From contig NZ_CP084032.1 in assembly GCF_020181655.1 (NCBI RefSeq), forward strand, positions 3,968,001 through 4,032,000: a stretch of DNA of 64,000 nt, read 5' to 3'. This DNA comes from Pectobacterium colocasium. GTDB taxonomy: Bacteria; Pseudomonadota; Gammaproteobacteria; Enterobacterales; Enterobacteriaceae. The notes under the pieces were generated by a model. That model was not told the origin of the DNA. It saw only the letters and a program-made list of their open reading frames with translations, and made no database searches. Positions 16,786-25,887 of the stretch are shown in pieces; positions within the stretch are counted from its first letter, which is position 1, and each line of letters begins with the position of its first letter. Both the position numbers and the translations under genes were made by a program.

Positions 16786-17253
16786 ATGATTGCAGGAAAC
16801 CTAAACGCCCTCAAACTCGCCACGCTGCCCGATGCACTGTGGACCATTCTGTCCGCACCGGGCATGTCGTTAGATGAACTGAATGCGCTACCCGAAGGCC
16901 GCTACCAGCCGGAAGGTGCCGACTGGTTTTACAGCATCGGTACCGTGAACACCGCACCGCGTGCCACGCGACATACTGAATTTCACAGTAACTACCTCGA
17001 TATCCAACTGATTCTGGAAGGGGAGGAAATTATCGGTTACGGTCTGAATGATGTGCATGGTCAGCCCGCGACCGAGCGTAAACCGGATCTCTACATTCTG
17101 GATAACCCACAGGTGCCGCACCAGATCCATCTGCGGGCAGGCGACTTCGTCACGTTCTATCCGGGTGAAGCCCATCAGGCGCTGTGTGCCATTAACGACA
17201 GCCCTGCTCCGGTCAAAAAAGCCGTGTTTAAAATCCCCGTCACGTTGTTGTAA
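16786..17253 (+). CDS. YhcH/YjgK/YiaL family protein (sugar anomerase-like)
   Basis: A 155-residue cupin-like protein of the family containing E. coli YhcH (NanQ, N-acetylneuraminate anomerase), YiaL and the EbgC subunit. Family segments seen are the NYLDIQLILEGEE strand region near residue 69 and FVTFYPGEAHQAL near 123, whose His, Glu and Asp residues bind metal. In E. coli yhcH ends the nan operon. Its occurrence here next to a NanA-like aldolase, a sialidase-like hydrolase and an SSS carrier reproduces a sialate-type gene set. It probably speeds ring opening or anomerisation of the released ulosonic acid before the aldolase acts. Confidence 0.8.
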   Translation: MIAGNLNALKLATLPDALWTILSAPGMSLDELNALPEGRYQPEGADWFYSIGTVNTAPRATRHTEFHSNYLDIQLILEGEEIIGYGLNDVHGQPATERKPDLYILDNPQVPHQIHLRAGDFVTFYPGEAHQALCAINDSPAPVKKAVFKIPVTLL

Positions 17254-17297
17254 TTCAGAATGGGCATCAAAGCCGTTAAGTTTGATTAAGGAGACAC

Positions 17298-17987
17298 ATG
17301 TCAGCGACAGCCCCTAAACACGCCCTGATTACCGGCAGCAGCTCAGGGATTGGTGCCGCCATCGTACAAAAATTACTGGCGGAAGGCTGGCGGGTAACCG
17401 GCCTGTCGCGCAAGCCGGGTGATTATTCACATCCACACTTTACCCACTGCGCAGTGGATATTATGGATACGCCCGCGCTGACGGCCATTTTGGACAACAT
17501 TGCGCAGGTTGATGCCGTCATTCATGCCGCGGGCATTATGAAAGCCGCCCCGCTCGGTCAGCTTTCGCTGGAAGACGGTGAAACGCTATGGCGCTTGCAT
17601 ATTCAGGCAGCACAGGTGCTCGCGGACCGTCTGGTCGATAAGCTGCCGCAAGGCGGGCGCATCGTGCTGCTGGGCAGCCGCACGTCGAACGGTTCAGCAG
17701 GGCGCAGCCAGTACGTCACGACGAAATCCGCGATGATCGGCATGGCAAGAAGCTGGGCGGCGGAACTGGCTCCGCGTGGCATTACGGTAAACATCGTCGC
17801 GCCGGGCGCAACGGAAACCCCGATGCTGACCATGCCGGGTCGCCAGAGTTCTCCGCCAAAACTGCCACCGATTGGGCGCTTCATCCAGCCACAGGAAGTA
17901 GCCGATCTGGTGGGTTATCTGCTCTCCCCGTCTGCCGCGGCTATTACCGGCCAGCAGTTGGTGATGTGCGGTGGTGCGTCGCTGTAA
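17298..17987 (+). CDS. Short-chain dehydrogenase/reductase (SDR)
   Basis: A 229-residue NAD(P)-dependent oxidoreductase with the Rossmann motif TGSSSGIGAA near residue 12, HAAGIMKAAP (equivalent to the NAG motif), the catalytic Ser near GSRTSNGS and YVTTK with Tyr/Lys at about 141-145, then the PGATETPM loop. RBS AAGGAG precedes ATG 17298. It is the last gene of the operon, before a bidirectional terminator. The substrate is unknown; sugar-acid SDRs such as KduD are close in function. Confidence 0.83.
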   Translation: MSATAPKHALITGSSSGIGAAIVQKLLAEGWRVTGLSRKPGDYSHPHFTHCAVDIMDTPALTAILDNIAQVDAVIHAAGIMKAAPLGQLSLEDGETLWRLHIQAAQVLADRLVDKLPQGGRIVLLGSRTSNGSAGRSQYVTTKSAMIGMARSWAAELAPRGITVNIVAPGATETPMLTMPGRQSSPPKLPPIGRFIQPQEVADLVGYLLSPSAAAITGQQLVMCGGASL

Positions 17988-18007
17988 TTCATCACAATTT
18001 CCGTTCC

Positions 18008-18030
18008 AAACCGGCTCTACAGGCCGGTTT
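18008..18030. terminator. Bidirectional terminator between the SDR and LacI genes
   Basis: AAACCGGC (18008-18015) pairs with GCCGGTTT (18023-18030) around TCTACAG. It sits 20 bases after the SDR stop and directly after the stop of the convergent LacI-type gene, so it can serve both strands. Confidence 0.65.
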
Positions 18031-18032
18031 AG

Positions 18033-19223
18033 CTAGCTGCTGGCGCGAGGTTCAAAGATAAACTTCACTTTTTCCACTACCGGTGGATGTTCGTCGTTGT
18101 CCATCATGGCGAGTACCAGACGCCCGACCTCCGCGCCCAGTTTTTCATAATCAAGCCGCATCGCGGTCAGCGCGGGGAACGTATGCTCACATTGTTCAGA
18201 ACCATCCAGACAGGCAATCGCCAGATCGTAAGGAACTTTCATCAGGCGGCGCTGGCATTCAAAGAGTGCGCCCAGCGCAATTTCCTCATGGCTACAGATA
18301 ATCGCATCCAGCTCCGGCTGGCTTTGCAGCAGTTCCGTCATCGCATAGCGGCCAAACTGTAGGCTGGGGGCTTCCGGGATCGTAATTTTCAAATCCGCAT
18401 TGTGATAGCGCGCCAGCATGGCTTTATTCCAGCCGTTCAGCTGCTGTTTTTGCAAACGGTTATCCGTATGCGCGCCGATATAAGCCACGTGACGATACCC
18501 CTTTTCCAACAGCGACATCGTCAGTTGTTCCGCCGCTTCGGCAAGGGCGATATCAATATTGATATTCGCACTCAGCACGTCAGCACCGGATACATTCACC
18601 GTAATCACGTTACTGGCCTGAATAATGTCTCGGGTTCGCTGTGAGAGTTGTGCGCTGAATAACACCAGCGCCGCTGGCCGCTGCTGTAGGAGCTTTTCGA
18701 CCATTCCCGCTTCGGTATGCTGGCGATATTCATGGCAGCCCATGATTAACGACACATGATGTTTGCCAACCGCCTGCTGTAATGCCTGCACAAAACGCAC
18801 GCTGGCGCGATCTTGCTGAAAAGGATAAAGCACCGCGATAGCAGGCTGATAGGCTGATGCCAGCGCGCCTGCGGCCTGGTTTGGTACATAGCCCAGCGTT
18901 TTTATCGCCTCATTGATTTTCTTCTGCGTGGCATCGGAGACCAGCCCCGGCTCCCTCAATGCGCGGGACACCGTCATCGCGCCGACACCCGCATGGTTTG
19001 CAATATCCTGTAGCGTGACGCGACTCGTACTCTCGGTAAGCTGACTGGCTTCCTGATTGGGTTCATAGCCTAATGTTCTGGCGGCCAGTTCCACTTTGCT
19101 GCGTAACTTCTCAGAGACCAGATCGGGTTTGCGCATCACGCGCGATACCGTCATCGTCCCGACGCCCGCGTAGTCGGCGACATCCTGTAGCGTAACCTTA
19201 CCGGTACTACGACGCTTACGCAT
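18033..19223 (-). CDS. LacI-family regulator with two tandem helix-turn-helix domains
   Basis: A 396-residue repressor, about 55 residues longer than usual because its LacI DNA-binding head is duplicated. Copy 1 starts KVTLQDVADYAGVGTMTVSR at residue 9, copy 2 starts RVTLQDIANHAGVGAMTVSR at residue 68. Each copy continues through a LACI-type hinge helix region (TLGYEPNQ and TLGYVPNQ). The repeat unit is 59 codons and the DNA is also alike: the two segments near 19141 and 18964 are exactly 177 bp apart and share most bases. A normal periplasmic-binding-like effector domain follows. RBS GGAGAGGAAG lies before ATG 19223; an upstream ATG at 19256 is less likely. It is divergent from the PTS-fsa operon, its probable target. 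Both heads keep the recognition-helix pattern, so both may bind DNA. Confidence 0.88.
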   Translation of the reverse strand: MRKRRSTGKVTLQDVADYAGVGTMTVSRVMRKPDLVSEKLRSKVELAARTLGYEPNQEASQLTESTSRVTLQDIANHAGVGAMTVSRALREPGLVSDATQKKINEAIKTLGYVPNQAAGALASAYQPAIAVLYPFQQDRASVRFVQALQQAVGKHHVSLIMGCHEYRQHTEAGMVEKLLQQRPAALVLFSAQLSQRTRDIIQASNVITVNVSGADVLSANINIDIALAEAAEQLTMSLLEKGYRHVAYIGAHTDNRLQKQQLNGWNKAMLARYHNADLKITIPEAPSLQFGRYAMTELLQSQPELDAIICSHEEIALGALFECQRRLMKVPYDLAIACLDGSEQCEHTFPALTAMRLDYEKLGAEVGRLVLAMMDNDEHPPVVEKVKFIFEPRASS

Positions 19224-19364
19224 GCTCACTTCCTCTCCATTCGTCATTTTTCTCATCGCACGCTCGCGATAACAGCCGGTAACGTCATTGCCTTCAGGCT
19301 AGCGTGAAGGAGTCGGCAACGAGCGAACAACCCCGACTTCCTTACTGCGTCATTCACGCCCTGT

Positions 19365-19467
19365 CAGCGCTGCTCATAGTGTGCCTGCGGCGACACGGGG
19401 GAACAAATAATGGCCCCACTTGTGCTAAGTCGGTCACAGTTAATGATAGGCATATCAGTTAGCGCTA
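19365..19467. promoter_or_regulatory. Divergent regulatory region with two AGCGCT palindromes
   Basis: The 320-bp gap between the double-headed LacI gene and the PTS operon holds CAGCGCTG (19365-19372) and TAGCGCTA (19460-19467), short dyads with the central CG expected of LacI-family operators, 95 bp apart. They are too short for a firm call. AT-rich sequence from 19440 to 19515 probably carries the PTS promoter. No other gene is seen in the gap. Confidence 0.3.
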
Positions 19468-19544
19468 TCTTTTTAGAGATTAATCACATTATTTTCGCCA
19501 TCGCCACACTATCCTGCGTTCAGAATGATACAGAGGTGACTCCA

Positions 19545-19988
19545 ATGCTTAACACTTTACTAACACCAGACGTTGTTCAGATTTTACCTGCCTGTGATGA
19601 TTGGCGTCACGCTATCGCCTTGTCCTGTAAGCCTTTATTAGATAACGGTTCAATTGAACCTACCTATCTTGAGGCGATCTATCGCTCTCATGAGGCCATC
19701 GGCCCTTACTATGTCGTCGGCCCTGGGATTGCCATGCCGCATGCGCGCCCGGAAGATGGCGTGAATCAACTCGCCGTCAGCCTGACGCTGATTCGTGAAG
19801 GCGTGGTGTTCCATTCTGAAGGCAACGATCCCGTTCATTTGCTGATTGTTCTGGCCGCCACGGACAGCAATAGCCACATCGATATTATTTCACAGCTCGC
19901 TCAGTTGTTCGACACACCTGATGACATCGCCGCGTTACTCCGCGCGACGGACGTAGAGCAGGTGCTTTCCGTTATTTCTCGTTATTAA
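19545..19988 (+). CDS. PTS EIIA component (mannitol/fructose-ascorbate type)
   Basis: A 147-residue cytoplasmic phosphocarrier. The phosphorylated His is in GIAMPHARPEDGV (His66), the signature of the PTS EIIA-2 domain. ATG 19545 follows GAGGTGA; an open frame running up to 19410 would add 45 residues foreign to the fold. It takes phosphate from HPr and passes it to the EIIB encoded 22 bases downstream. Confidence 0.87.
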   Translation: MLNTLLTPDVVQILPACDDWRHAIALSCKPLLDNGSIEPTYLEAIYRSHEAIGPYYVVGPGIAMPHARPEDGVNQLAVSLTLIREGVVFHSEGNDPVHLLIVLAATDSNSHIDIISQLAQLFDTPDDIAALLRATDVEQVLSVISRY

Positions 19989-20010
19989 TCGCCACCAGAG
20001 GACACAGATT

Positions 20011-20298
20011 ATGAAAATTACAGTCGTATGCGGTAACGGCCTGGGTACCAGCCTGATGATGGAAATGAGCATTAAAAACATCGTTAAAGAGCTCGGCGTG
20101 GTTGCTGATGTGGATCACGTGGATTTGGGGTCTGCGAAAGGCACGGACAGCGACATCTTCGTCGGTACCAAAGATATTGCCGATCAGCTCATCGCGCAGG
20201 CGGTAGGGGGAAAAATTGTTTCCCTGAATAACATGATCGACAAAGTGGCGATGAAAGAACGCCTGTCGGTCGCTCTAACAGAACTTGGCGCCTTATAA
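20011..20298 (+). CDS. PTS EIIB component (ascorbate/SgcB type)
   Basis: A 95-residue protein starting MKITVVCGNGLGTSLMMEM; Cys7 in the P-loop-like CGNGLGTS is the phosphorylated residue. Length and start match UlaB-type EIIB. RBS AGAGGA lies upstream. It is placed between EIIA and EIIC as in other ascorbate-type systems. Confidence 0.87.
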   Translation: MKITVVCGNGLGTSLMMEMSIKNIVKELGVVADVDHVDLGSAKGTDSDIFVGTKDIADQLIAQAVGGKIVSLNNMIDKVAMKERLSVALTELGAL

Positions 20299-20314
20299 GC
20301 TGGGGGGATCAAAA

Positions 20315-21574
20315 ATGGAATTCTTCCGTTTTTTAATGAGTGATGTGCTGTCTGAACCGTCGATCCTGGTCGGTTTAATTGCGCTTATCGGCCTGATTGC
20401 ACAGAAAAAACCAGCCACAGAGTGCATCAAAGGTACCGTGAAAACCGTGATGGGTTTCCTGATTCTCGGCGCAGGTGCCAGCCTGATTGTGTCCTCGCTG
20501 GGTGATTTTGCCGAGATTTTCCACCACGCGTTTGGTATCGCCGGTGTGGTACCTAACAATGAAGCCATTGTCGCCGTCGCACAGAAGAACTTCGGCACCG
20601 AGATGGCGATGATCATGTTCTTCGCGATGGTTATTAATATCGCGATCGCCCGCTTTACGCCGTGGAAATACATTTTCCTGACTGGCCACCACACGCTGTT
20701 TATGTCGATGATGGTTGCCGTGATTCTGGCAACGGCGGGTATGAAAGGTGTGCTGCTGATTACCGTTGGATCGCTGGTCGTTGGGGTCTCGATGGTACTG
20801 TTCCCCGCCATTATTCACCCGTATATGAAGAAAGTCACAGGCTCGGATGACGTCGCCTTTGGTCACTTCTCTGCAATATCACAGCTGCTGTCAGCGTTTA
20901 TCGGCAGCAAGTTTGGTAATAAAGAGAAATCAACAGAAGACATGGAAGTACCGAAAAGCCTGCTGTTCCTGCGTGATACGCCGGTCGCCATCGCTTTTAC
21001 CATGTTTTTCATCTTCATGTTTACCTGTCTGTTTGCTGGCCCGGAAGCGGTGAAAACGATGAACGCCGGTGGGAAAAACTGGTTTATGTTTTCGCTGATT
21101 CAGTCCATTACCTTTGCCGCCGGCGTGTACATCGTGCTGCAAGGCGTGCGGATGGTCATTGCGGAAATCGTGCCTGCGTTTAAAGGCATTTCTGACAAAC
21201 TGGTCCCCAATGCTAAACCGGCATTGGATTGCCCTGTCGTCTTCCCCTACGCACCAAATGCCGTGCTGGTCGGCTTCCTGAGCAGCTTTGCAGCCGGGGT
21301 GGTCGGTATGGTGCTGCTCTATCTGTTAGGTATGACAGTGATCATTCCCGGCGTGGTGCCGCACTTCTTCGTCGGCGCAGCTGCTGGCGTTTTCGGTAAT
21401 GCCACCGGCGGGCGTCGCGGTGCGATTTTAGGCTCTTTCGCCAATGGACTGCTGATTACCTTCCTGCCTGTTTTCCTGTTGCCAGTGTTGGGCAGTATCG
21501 GACTGGCAAACACCACGTTCAGTGATTCCGATTTCGGCGCAGTAGGTATTCTACTGGGCATTATCGTGCGCTAA
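20315..21574 (+). CDS. PTS EIIC component (ascorbate/UlaA type)
   Basis: A 419-residue integral membrane channel with about ten or more hydrophobic segments. The N-terminal region [28 protein letters not shown] and [23 protein letters not shown] near residue 375 are typical of the UlaA/SgaT branch. ATG 20315 follows TGGGGGGAT; a longer frame from 20285 overlaps EIIB and is rejected. The sugar is unknown: no ulaD/E/F-like genes are present, so L-ascorbate is unlikely, and the neighbouring aldolase suggests a ketose or sugar giving a ketose phosphate. Confidence 0.85.
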   Translation: MEFFRFLMSDVLSEPSILVGLIALIGLIAQKKPATECIKGTVKTVMGFLILGAGASLIVSSLGDFAEIFHHAFGIAGVVPNNEAIVAVAQKNFGTEMAMIMFFAMVINIAIARFTPWKYIFLTGHHTLFMSMMVAVILATAGMKGVLLITVGSLVVGVSMVLFPAIIHPYMKKVTGSDDVAFGHFSAISQLLSAFIGSKFGNKEKSTEDMEVPKSLLFLRDTPVAIAFTMFFIFMFTCLFAGPEAVKTMNAGGKNWFMFSLIQSITFAAGVYIVLQGVRMVIAEIVPAFKGISDKLVPNAKPALDCPVVFPYAPNAVLVGFLSSFAAGVVGMVLLYLLGMTVIIPGVVPHFFVGAAAGVFGNATGGRRGAILGSFANGLLITFLPVFLLPVLGSIGLANTTFSDSDFGAVGILLGIIVR

Positions 21575-21627
21575 GCCCGCATGATGAATGTCATCCGCAA
21601 CACGAGTTTTCGTTAACGGGGGAAATG

Positions 21628-22293
21628 ATGGAATTCTATTTAGATACGGCTGATGTGGCCGCAGTAGAACGACTTGCTGGCGTGTTACCGATTAAAGGCG
21701 TGACCACCAACCCAAGTATTGTCGCACGCGGAAAATCCGATATTTATACCGTGCTACGGGACATGCAGGCCATTATCGGCACGGAAGGCCAGCTGTTTGC
21801 TCAGGTGATGGCACGCGATCCTGACGTCATGGTCGAGGAAGCGCTGAAACTCAGAGACGTGATTCCTTCTCTGGTCATCAAAGTCCCAGTGACGCATGGC
21901 GGTTTACGTGCCATTAAGCATTTGACGGCGCTGGATATTCCTACTCTCGGCACCGCCGTCTACGGCGCGGGACAAGGGTTTTATGCCGCGCTGGCGGGGG
22001 CTCGCTATATCGCCCCTTACGTCAATCGCATTGATGCACAGGGCGGAGACGGGATTGCGCTCGTAAAAGAACTGCAAACCCTGATTAACCTGCACAGTCC
22101 GCACACTCAGGTGCTGGCAGCCAGCTTTCGGACGCCACGTCAGGTACTGGACTGCCTGCTGGCGGGGTGTCGGGCTATTACGGTTGACCCTGCGGTTGCC
22201 GAGCTGTTCCTACAAGACCCTGCGGTTGACGATGCGCTTAACCGATTCGATCATGACTGGCAGGCACGTTTCGGCCATGCCGATCTTGGCTGA
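21628..22293 (+). CDS. fsa: Fructose-6-phosphate aldolase (FSA, TalC/FsaA type)
   Basis: About 221 residues, closely matching E. coli FsaA from memory: [10 protein letters not shown] at the start, GVTTNPSI, the Schiff-base Lys85 in [33 protein letters not shown] and [12 protein letters not shown] reversibly splits fructose 6-phosphate into dihydroxyacetone and glyceraldehyde 3-phosphate and also accepts other ketose phosphates. ATG 21628 is preferred over ATG 21625 by spacing to GGGGGAA and by the family start. It is the last gene of the PTS operon and presumably cleaves the phosphorylated sugar derived from the PTS substrate. It could equally be named fsaA or fsaB. Confidence 0.88.
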   Translation: MEFYLDTADVAAVERLAGVLPIKGVTTNPSIVARGKSDIYTVLRDMQAIIGTEGQLFAQVMARDPDVMVEEALKLRDVIPSLVIKVPVTHGGLRAIKHLTALDIPTLGTAVYGAGQGFYAALAGARYIAPYVNRIDAQGGDGIALVKELQTLINLHSPHTQVLAASFRTPRQVLDCLLAGCRAITVDPAVAELFLQDPAVDDALNRFDHDWQARFGHADLG

Positions 22294-22304
22294 TTGATGG
22301 AAAA

Positions 22305-22329
22305 ACACCACTCGTCTGTCGGGTGGTGT
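22305..22329. terminator. Terminator between fsa and yacL, with U-run for yacL
   Basis: ACACCAC (22305-22311) pairs with GTGGTGT (22323-22329). Read on the minus strand the stem is followed by TTTTCC, so it terminates yacL; on the plus strand it lies just after fsa and can end that operon too. Confidence 0.65.
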
Positions 22330-22392
22330 GTCCAACATAACCGTGTTCTCAACACGATCGCATGGCCAAATGCGGTTGTGTTGCCAAAAGCA

Positions 22393-22752
22393 TCAATGCA
22401 GGACGAACTCGCGATATTTTTCCACCAGCGTCAGAAAATCATCCAGTCCGCATAAAGACAGGCTTTCCTCGTCGTAATAACTCATGCCTTCTTCCAGCTC
22501 GTCCGTGGTGAAAGACAGCTGATTTGCCTGCACCATCACTTCTTCTTCATCCAACGACAGCGTGTATTCATGACCCACGCGCCGCCACTGCCGTTCGCTG
22601 CCAGCCACAGAACGTGCCGCTTCTTCAACATCAGTTAAGACCGTTAGCTGGCCTTTTACTTCTTCATTGAACCAGTGCCCGATCGCTTCATGTCCCATCG
22701 ACATACGAACGATGACCTGGCCCGTCACATCCCGCAAAAATTCATAGTCCAT
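22393..22752 (-). CDS. yacL: YacL family protein (UPF0231)
   Basis: A 119-residue acidic protein, start [12 protein letters not shown] and internal [18 protein letters not shown], nearly superposable on E. coli YacL (120 aa). The function is unknown in all species. It follows acnB on the same strand with 170 bases between, containing the acnB terminator, exactly as in E. coli. Confidence 0.93.
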
Positions 22753-22866
22753 GATGTCATCCTCACTGTGATGTTTCTTCTATTCAGTTTAGTCACCTCT
22801 ACTCTCTACCGTCGTGATGCATCTCCACCTTTAAGGCGTCCCTGTTGCCATCAGTCAAGCAGGCAG

Positions 22867-22894
22867 AAAAAAGGAGGCCTGTGTAGGCCTCCTT
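22867..22894 (-). terminator. Rho-independent terminator of acnB
   Basis: AAGGAGGCCT (22871-22880) and AGGCCTCCTT (22885-22894) form a perfect 10-bp stem around GTGT. On the minus strand it is followed by a U-run from the A-tract at 22867-22872. It lies about 28 bases beyond the acnB stop. Confidence 0.85.
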
Positions 22895-22921
22895 CGGTGT
22901 AGAGATGCGAACTATAGCGAG

Positions 22922-25519
22922 TTAGACAGTCGTCTGGAAGATCACGCCATCGGCTTTCTCGGTATATTGGCCTAACTGGTCAAAATTCAGATAGCGATAG
23001 GTGTCCTGCGCGGTTTTATCCACCTGAGACATGTAGGTCTGGTACTCTTCTGACGTCGGCAGGCGACCCAGCAGAGACGCCACCGCCGCCAGCTCAGCAG
23101 ACGCCAGATACACGTTGGCACCAGTTCCCAGACGGTTCGGGAAGTTACGCGTCGAGGTAGAAACTACCGTCGCCCCATCCGCCACGCGCGCCTGGTTACC
23201 CATACACAGCGAACAGCCTGGGATCTCGATACGTGCTCCGCTCTTACCAAACACGCTGTAGTAACCTTCTTCGGTCAGCTGTGCCGCATCCATCTTGGTC
23301 GGCGGCGCAACCCACAGGCGGGTCGGCAACTGGCCTTTGTGGCTATCCAGCAGTTTACCTGCCGCACGGAAGTGCCCGATGTTGGTCATACAGGAACCAA
23401 TGAAGACTTCATCAATCTTCTCGCCCTGCACGTCAGACAGCCAGCGAGCATCGTCCGGATCGTTCGGCGCACACAGGATCGGCTCTTTGATGTCGGCCAG
23501 ATCGATGTCGATCACCGCCGCGTACTCAGCATCGGCATCGGCTTCCAGCAGCTGCGGATCGGCCAGCCATTTTTCCATGCCCTGAATACGGCGCTCCAGC
23601 GTACGGCGATCGCCATAGCCTTCGGAGATCATCCACTTCAGCAGTACGATGTTGGAGTTCAGATACTCGATGATCGGTTCTTTATCCAGCTTGATCGTAC
23701 AACCCGCCGCAGAGCGTTCCGCCGAGGCATCGGTCAGTTCAAACGCCTGCTCGACTTTCAGATCTGGCAGACCTTCGATTTCCAGAATACGACCAGAGAA
23801 GATGTTCTTCTTACCTTTCTTCTCAACGGTCAGCAGGCCTTGCTTGATGGCATACAGCGGGATGGCATGAACCAGATCGCGCAGGGTAATGCCCGGTTGC
23901 ATTTTGCCTTTGAAGCGCACCAGAACGGATTCTGGCATATCCAGCGGCATTACGCCCGTCGCGGCAGCAAACGCCACCAGACCGGAACCCGCCGGGAAAG
24001 AAATACCGATGGGGAAACGCGTATGGGAGTCACCGCCCGTACCAACGGTATCCGGCAGCAGCATACGGTTCAGCCAGGAGTGGATAACCCCATCACCCGG
24101 ACGTAGCGATACGCCGCCACGGTTCATGATGAAATCAGGCAGCGTGTGGTGCGTGGTCACGTCAACCGGCTTTGGATAGGCGGCAGTGTGACAGAATGAC
24201 TGCATCACCAGATCGGCGGAGAAGCCCAGACAGGCCAGGTCTTTCAGCTCATCACGGGTCATTGGGCCAGTGGTGTCCTGTGAACCGACAGAGGTCATCT
24301 TCGGTTCGCAGTATTCGTCAGGGCGAATACCCGCGACGCCACAGGCACGACCCACCATTTTCTGCGCCAGCGAGAAGCCTTTTTTGCTGGCTTCAACCGC
24401 TTTGGAAATACGGAAGACATCGCTGTGCGGCAAGCCCAGAGACTCACGCGCTTTGGAGGTCAGTCCGCGACCGATAATCAGTGGAATACGGCCACCGGCA
24501 CGCACTTCATCCAGCAATACGTCGGTCTTCAGCGCGAACGTCGCCAGGACTTCATTGGTGTCATGACGGCGAACTTCGCCTTCATACGGGTAAATATCAA
24601 TGACATCGCCCATATTCAGATCGTTCACATCCACTTCGATCGGCAGCGCACCGGCATCTTCCATCGTGTTGAAGAAGATCGGGGCAATTTTGCCGCCCAG
24701 CACCACGCCACCACCGCGTTTGTTCGGAACATAAGGGATATCTTCGCCCATGAACCACAACACGGAGTTGGTCGCCGATTTACGCGATGATCCTGTACCG
24801 ACAACGTCGCCGACGTAAGCCAGCGGGAAGCCTTTCTTGTTCAGTTCTTCGATCTGTTTGATCGGGCCAACAGTGCCAGGCTGATCGGGATCGATACCTT
24901 CACGGGCGTTTTTCAGCATCGCCAGCGCGTGCAGAGGGATATCAGGGCGTGACCAGGCATCAGGTGCAGGAGATAAGTCATCCGTGTTGGTTTCACCGGT
25001 GACTTTAAAAACGGTAACGGTAATTTTTTCCGCCAGTTTCGGGCGGGACAGGAACCACTCGGCATCAGCCCAGGATTGAATCACTTTCTTGGCGTGCGCA
25101 TTGCCCGCTTTCGCCTTTTCTTCCACATCGTAGAAGTTATCAAACATCAGCAGCGTGTGGGACAGCGCTTCGGCGGCAATCGGTGCCAGCTTGTCATTGT
25201 CTAACGCATCAATCAGCGGATGGATGTTATAACCCCCTTGCATGGTACCCAGCAGCTCAACCGCTTTTTCCTGGCTAACCAAGGGGGAAGTGGCTTCGCC
25301 TTTAGCGACGGCAGCCAAAAAACCGGCCTTTACATAGGCGGCTTCATCAACGCCGGGAGGGACGCGATTAATCAGCAGATCAAGCAATGCTTCTTCTTCG
25401 CCTGCCGGGGGATTCTTGAGTGACTCAACCAGCGCGGCCATCTGCGTGGCATCTAACGGTTTAGGAACAATCCCCTGCGCAGCCCGCTCGGCTACGTGCT
25501 TACGATATTCTTCTAGCAC
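22922..25519 (-). CDS. acnB: Aconitate hydratase B
   Basis: An 865-residue TCA-cycle enzyme interconverting citrate and isocitrate, and 2-methylaconitate to 2-methylisocitrate; exactly the E. coli length. The N-terminal HEAT-like domain ([17 protein letters not shown]) and swivelling domain precede the catalytic core. The three cysteine ligands of the [4Fe-4S] cluster are expected in SFCHTAAYP (near 455) and GCSLCMGNQ region (IPGCSLCMG near 767). Apo-AcnB is a known mRNA-binding regulator in E. coli. The gene is monocistronic with its own terminator. Confidence 0.96.
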   Translation of the reverse strand: MLEEYRKHVAERAAQGIVPKPLDATQMAALVESLKNPPAGEEEALLDLLINRVPPGVDEAAYVKAGFLAAVAKGEATSPLVSQEKAVELLGTMQGGYNIHPLIDALDNDKLAPIAAEALSHTLLMFDNFYDVEEKAKAGNAHAKKVIQSWADAEWFLSRPKLAEKITVTVFKVTGETNTDDLSPAPDAWSRPDIPLHALAMLKNAREGIDPDQPGTVGPIKQIEELNKKGFPLAYVGDVVGTGSSRKSATNSVLWFMGEDIPYVPNKRGGGVVLGGKIAPIFFNTMEDAGALPIEVDVNDLNMGDVIDIYPYEGEVRRHDTNEVLATFALKTDVLLDEVRAGGRIPLIIGRGLTSKARESLGLPHSDVFRISKAVEASKKGFSLAQKMVGRACGVAGIRPDEYCEPKMTSVGSQDTTGPMTRDELKDLACLGFSADLVMQSFCHTAAYPKPVDVTTHHTLPDFIMNRGGVSLRPGDGVIHSWLNRMLLPDTVGTGGDSHTRFPIGISFPAGSGLVAFAAATGVMPLDMPESVLVRFKGKMQPGITLRDLVHAIPLYAIKQGLLTVEKKGKKNIFSGRILEIEGLPDLKVEQAFELTDASAERSAAGCTIKLDKEPIIEYLNSNIVLLKWMISEGYGDRRTLERRIQGMEKWLADPQLLEADADAEYAAVIDIDLADIKEPILCAPNDPDDARWLSDVQGEKIDEVFIGSCMTNIGHFRAAGKLLDSHKGQLPTRLWVAPPTKMDAAQLTEEGYYSVFGKSGARIEIPGCSLCMGNQARVADGATVVSTSTRNFPNRLGTGANVYLASAELAAVASLLGRLPTSEEYQTYMSQVDKTAQDTYRYLNFDQLGQYTEKADGVIFQTTV

Positions 25520-25780
25520 GACGTTCTCCTCGCTCTCATTGTCTTCATTATGCCGGCGCTCTTGTTCCCAATTGTGGTGTCCATGCCTGGGTGTCAGCGT
25601 GTGGATGTAAGGTAGTAGAGTGTCCGGTCCAGCCTCGTCAGCATATCAGGATTTGAATTGATTGTTAATTCGTTCACATAATAGCAACATTAATTTTTAT
25701 TCAACTGCGTGATGTGCCCAATTTCGCTCTCACTGAAAAATACCGACATCAGCAGAATAGCATGCCCCCCTGACGGCGCA

Positions 25781-25866
25781 CACTAACTATGCTCGAACAC
25801 TAACTATCTATGCTCGCACGTAAACATTGCTCGAACACTCGCTATGCTCAAACACTAATTATGCTG
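25781..25866. repeat. Imperfect 17-20 bp tandem repeats upstream of acnB
   Basis: In the 368-bp gap between acnB and rtcB, units of the pattern CACTAACTATGCTCGAA recur about five times, with variants at 25781, 25798, 25817, 25836 and 25853. Units differ in length by 1-3 bases. The remainder of the gap (25520-25780) is AT-rich and must contain the acnB promoter on the minus strand; no gene is visible in it. Confidence 0.6.
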
Positions 25867-25887
25867 ATGTACGGTATCAATGTTCTA

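Noticed and set aside
23339..24106. 255-residue open frame antisense to acnB
   Set aside because: High-G+C antisense shadow of a highly conserved gene, with composition atypical for a protein and no ribosome binding site.
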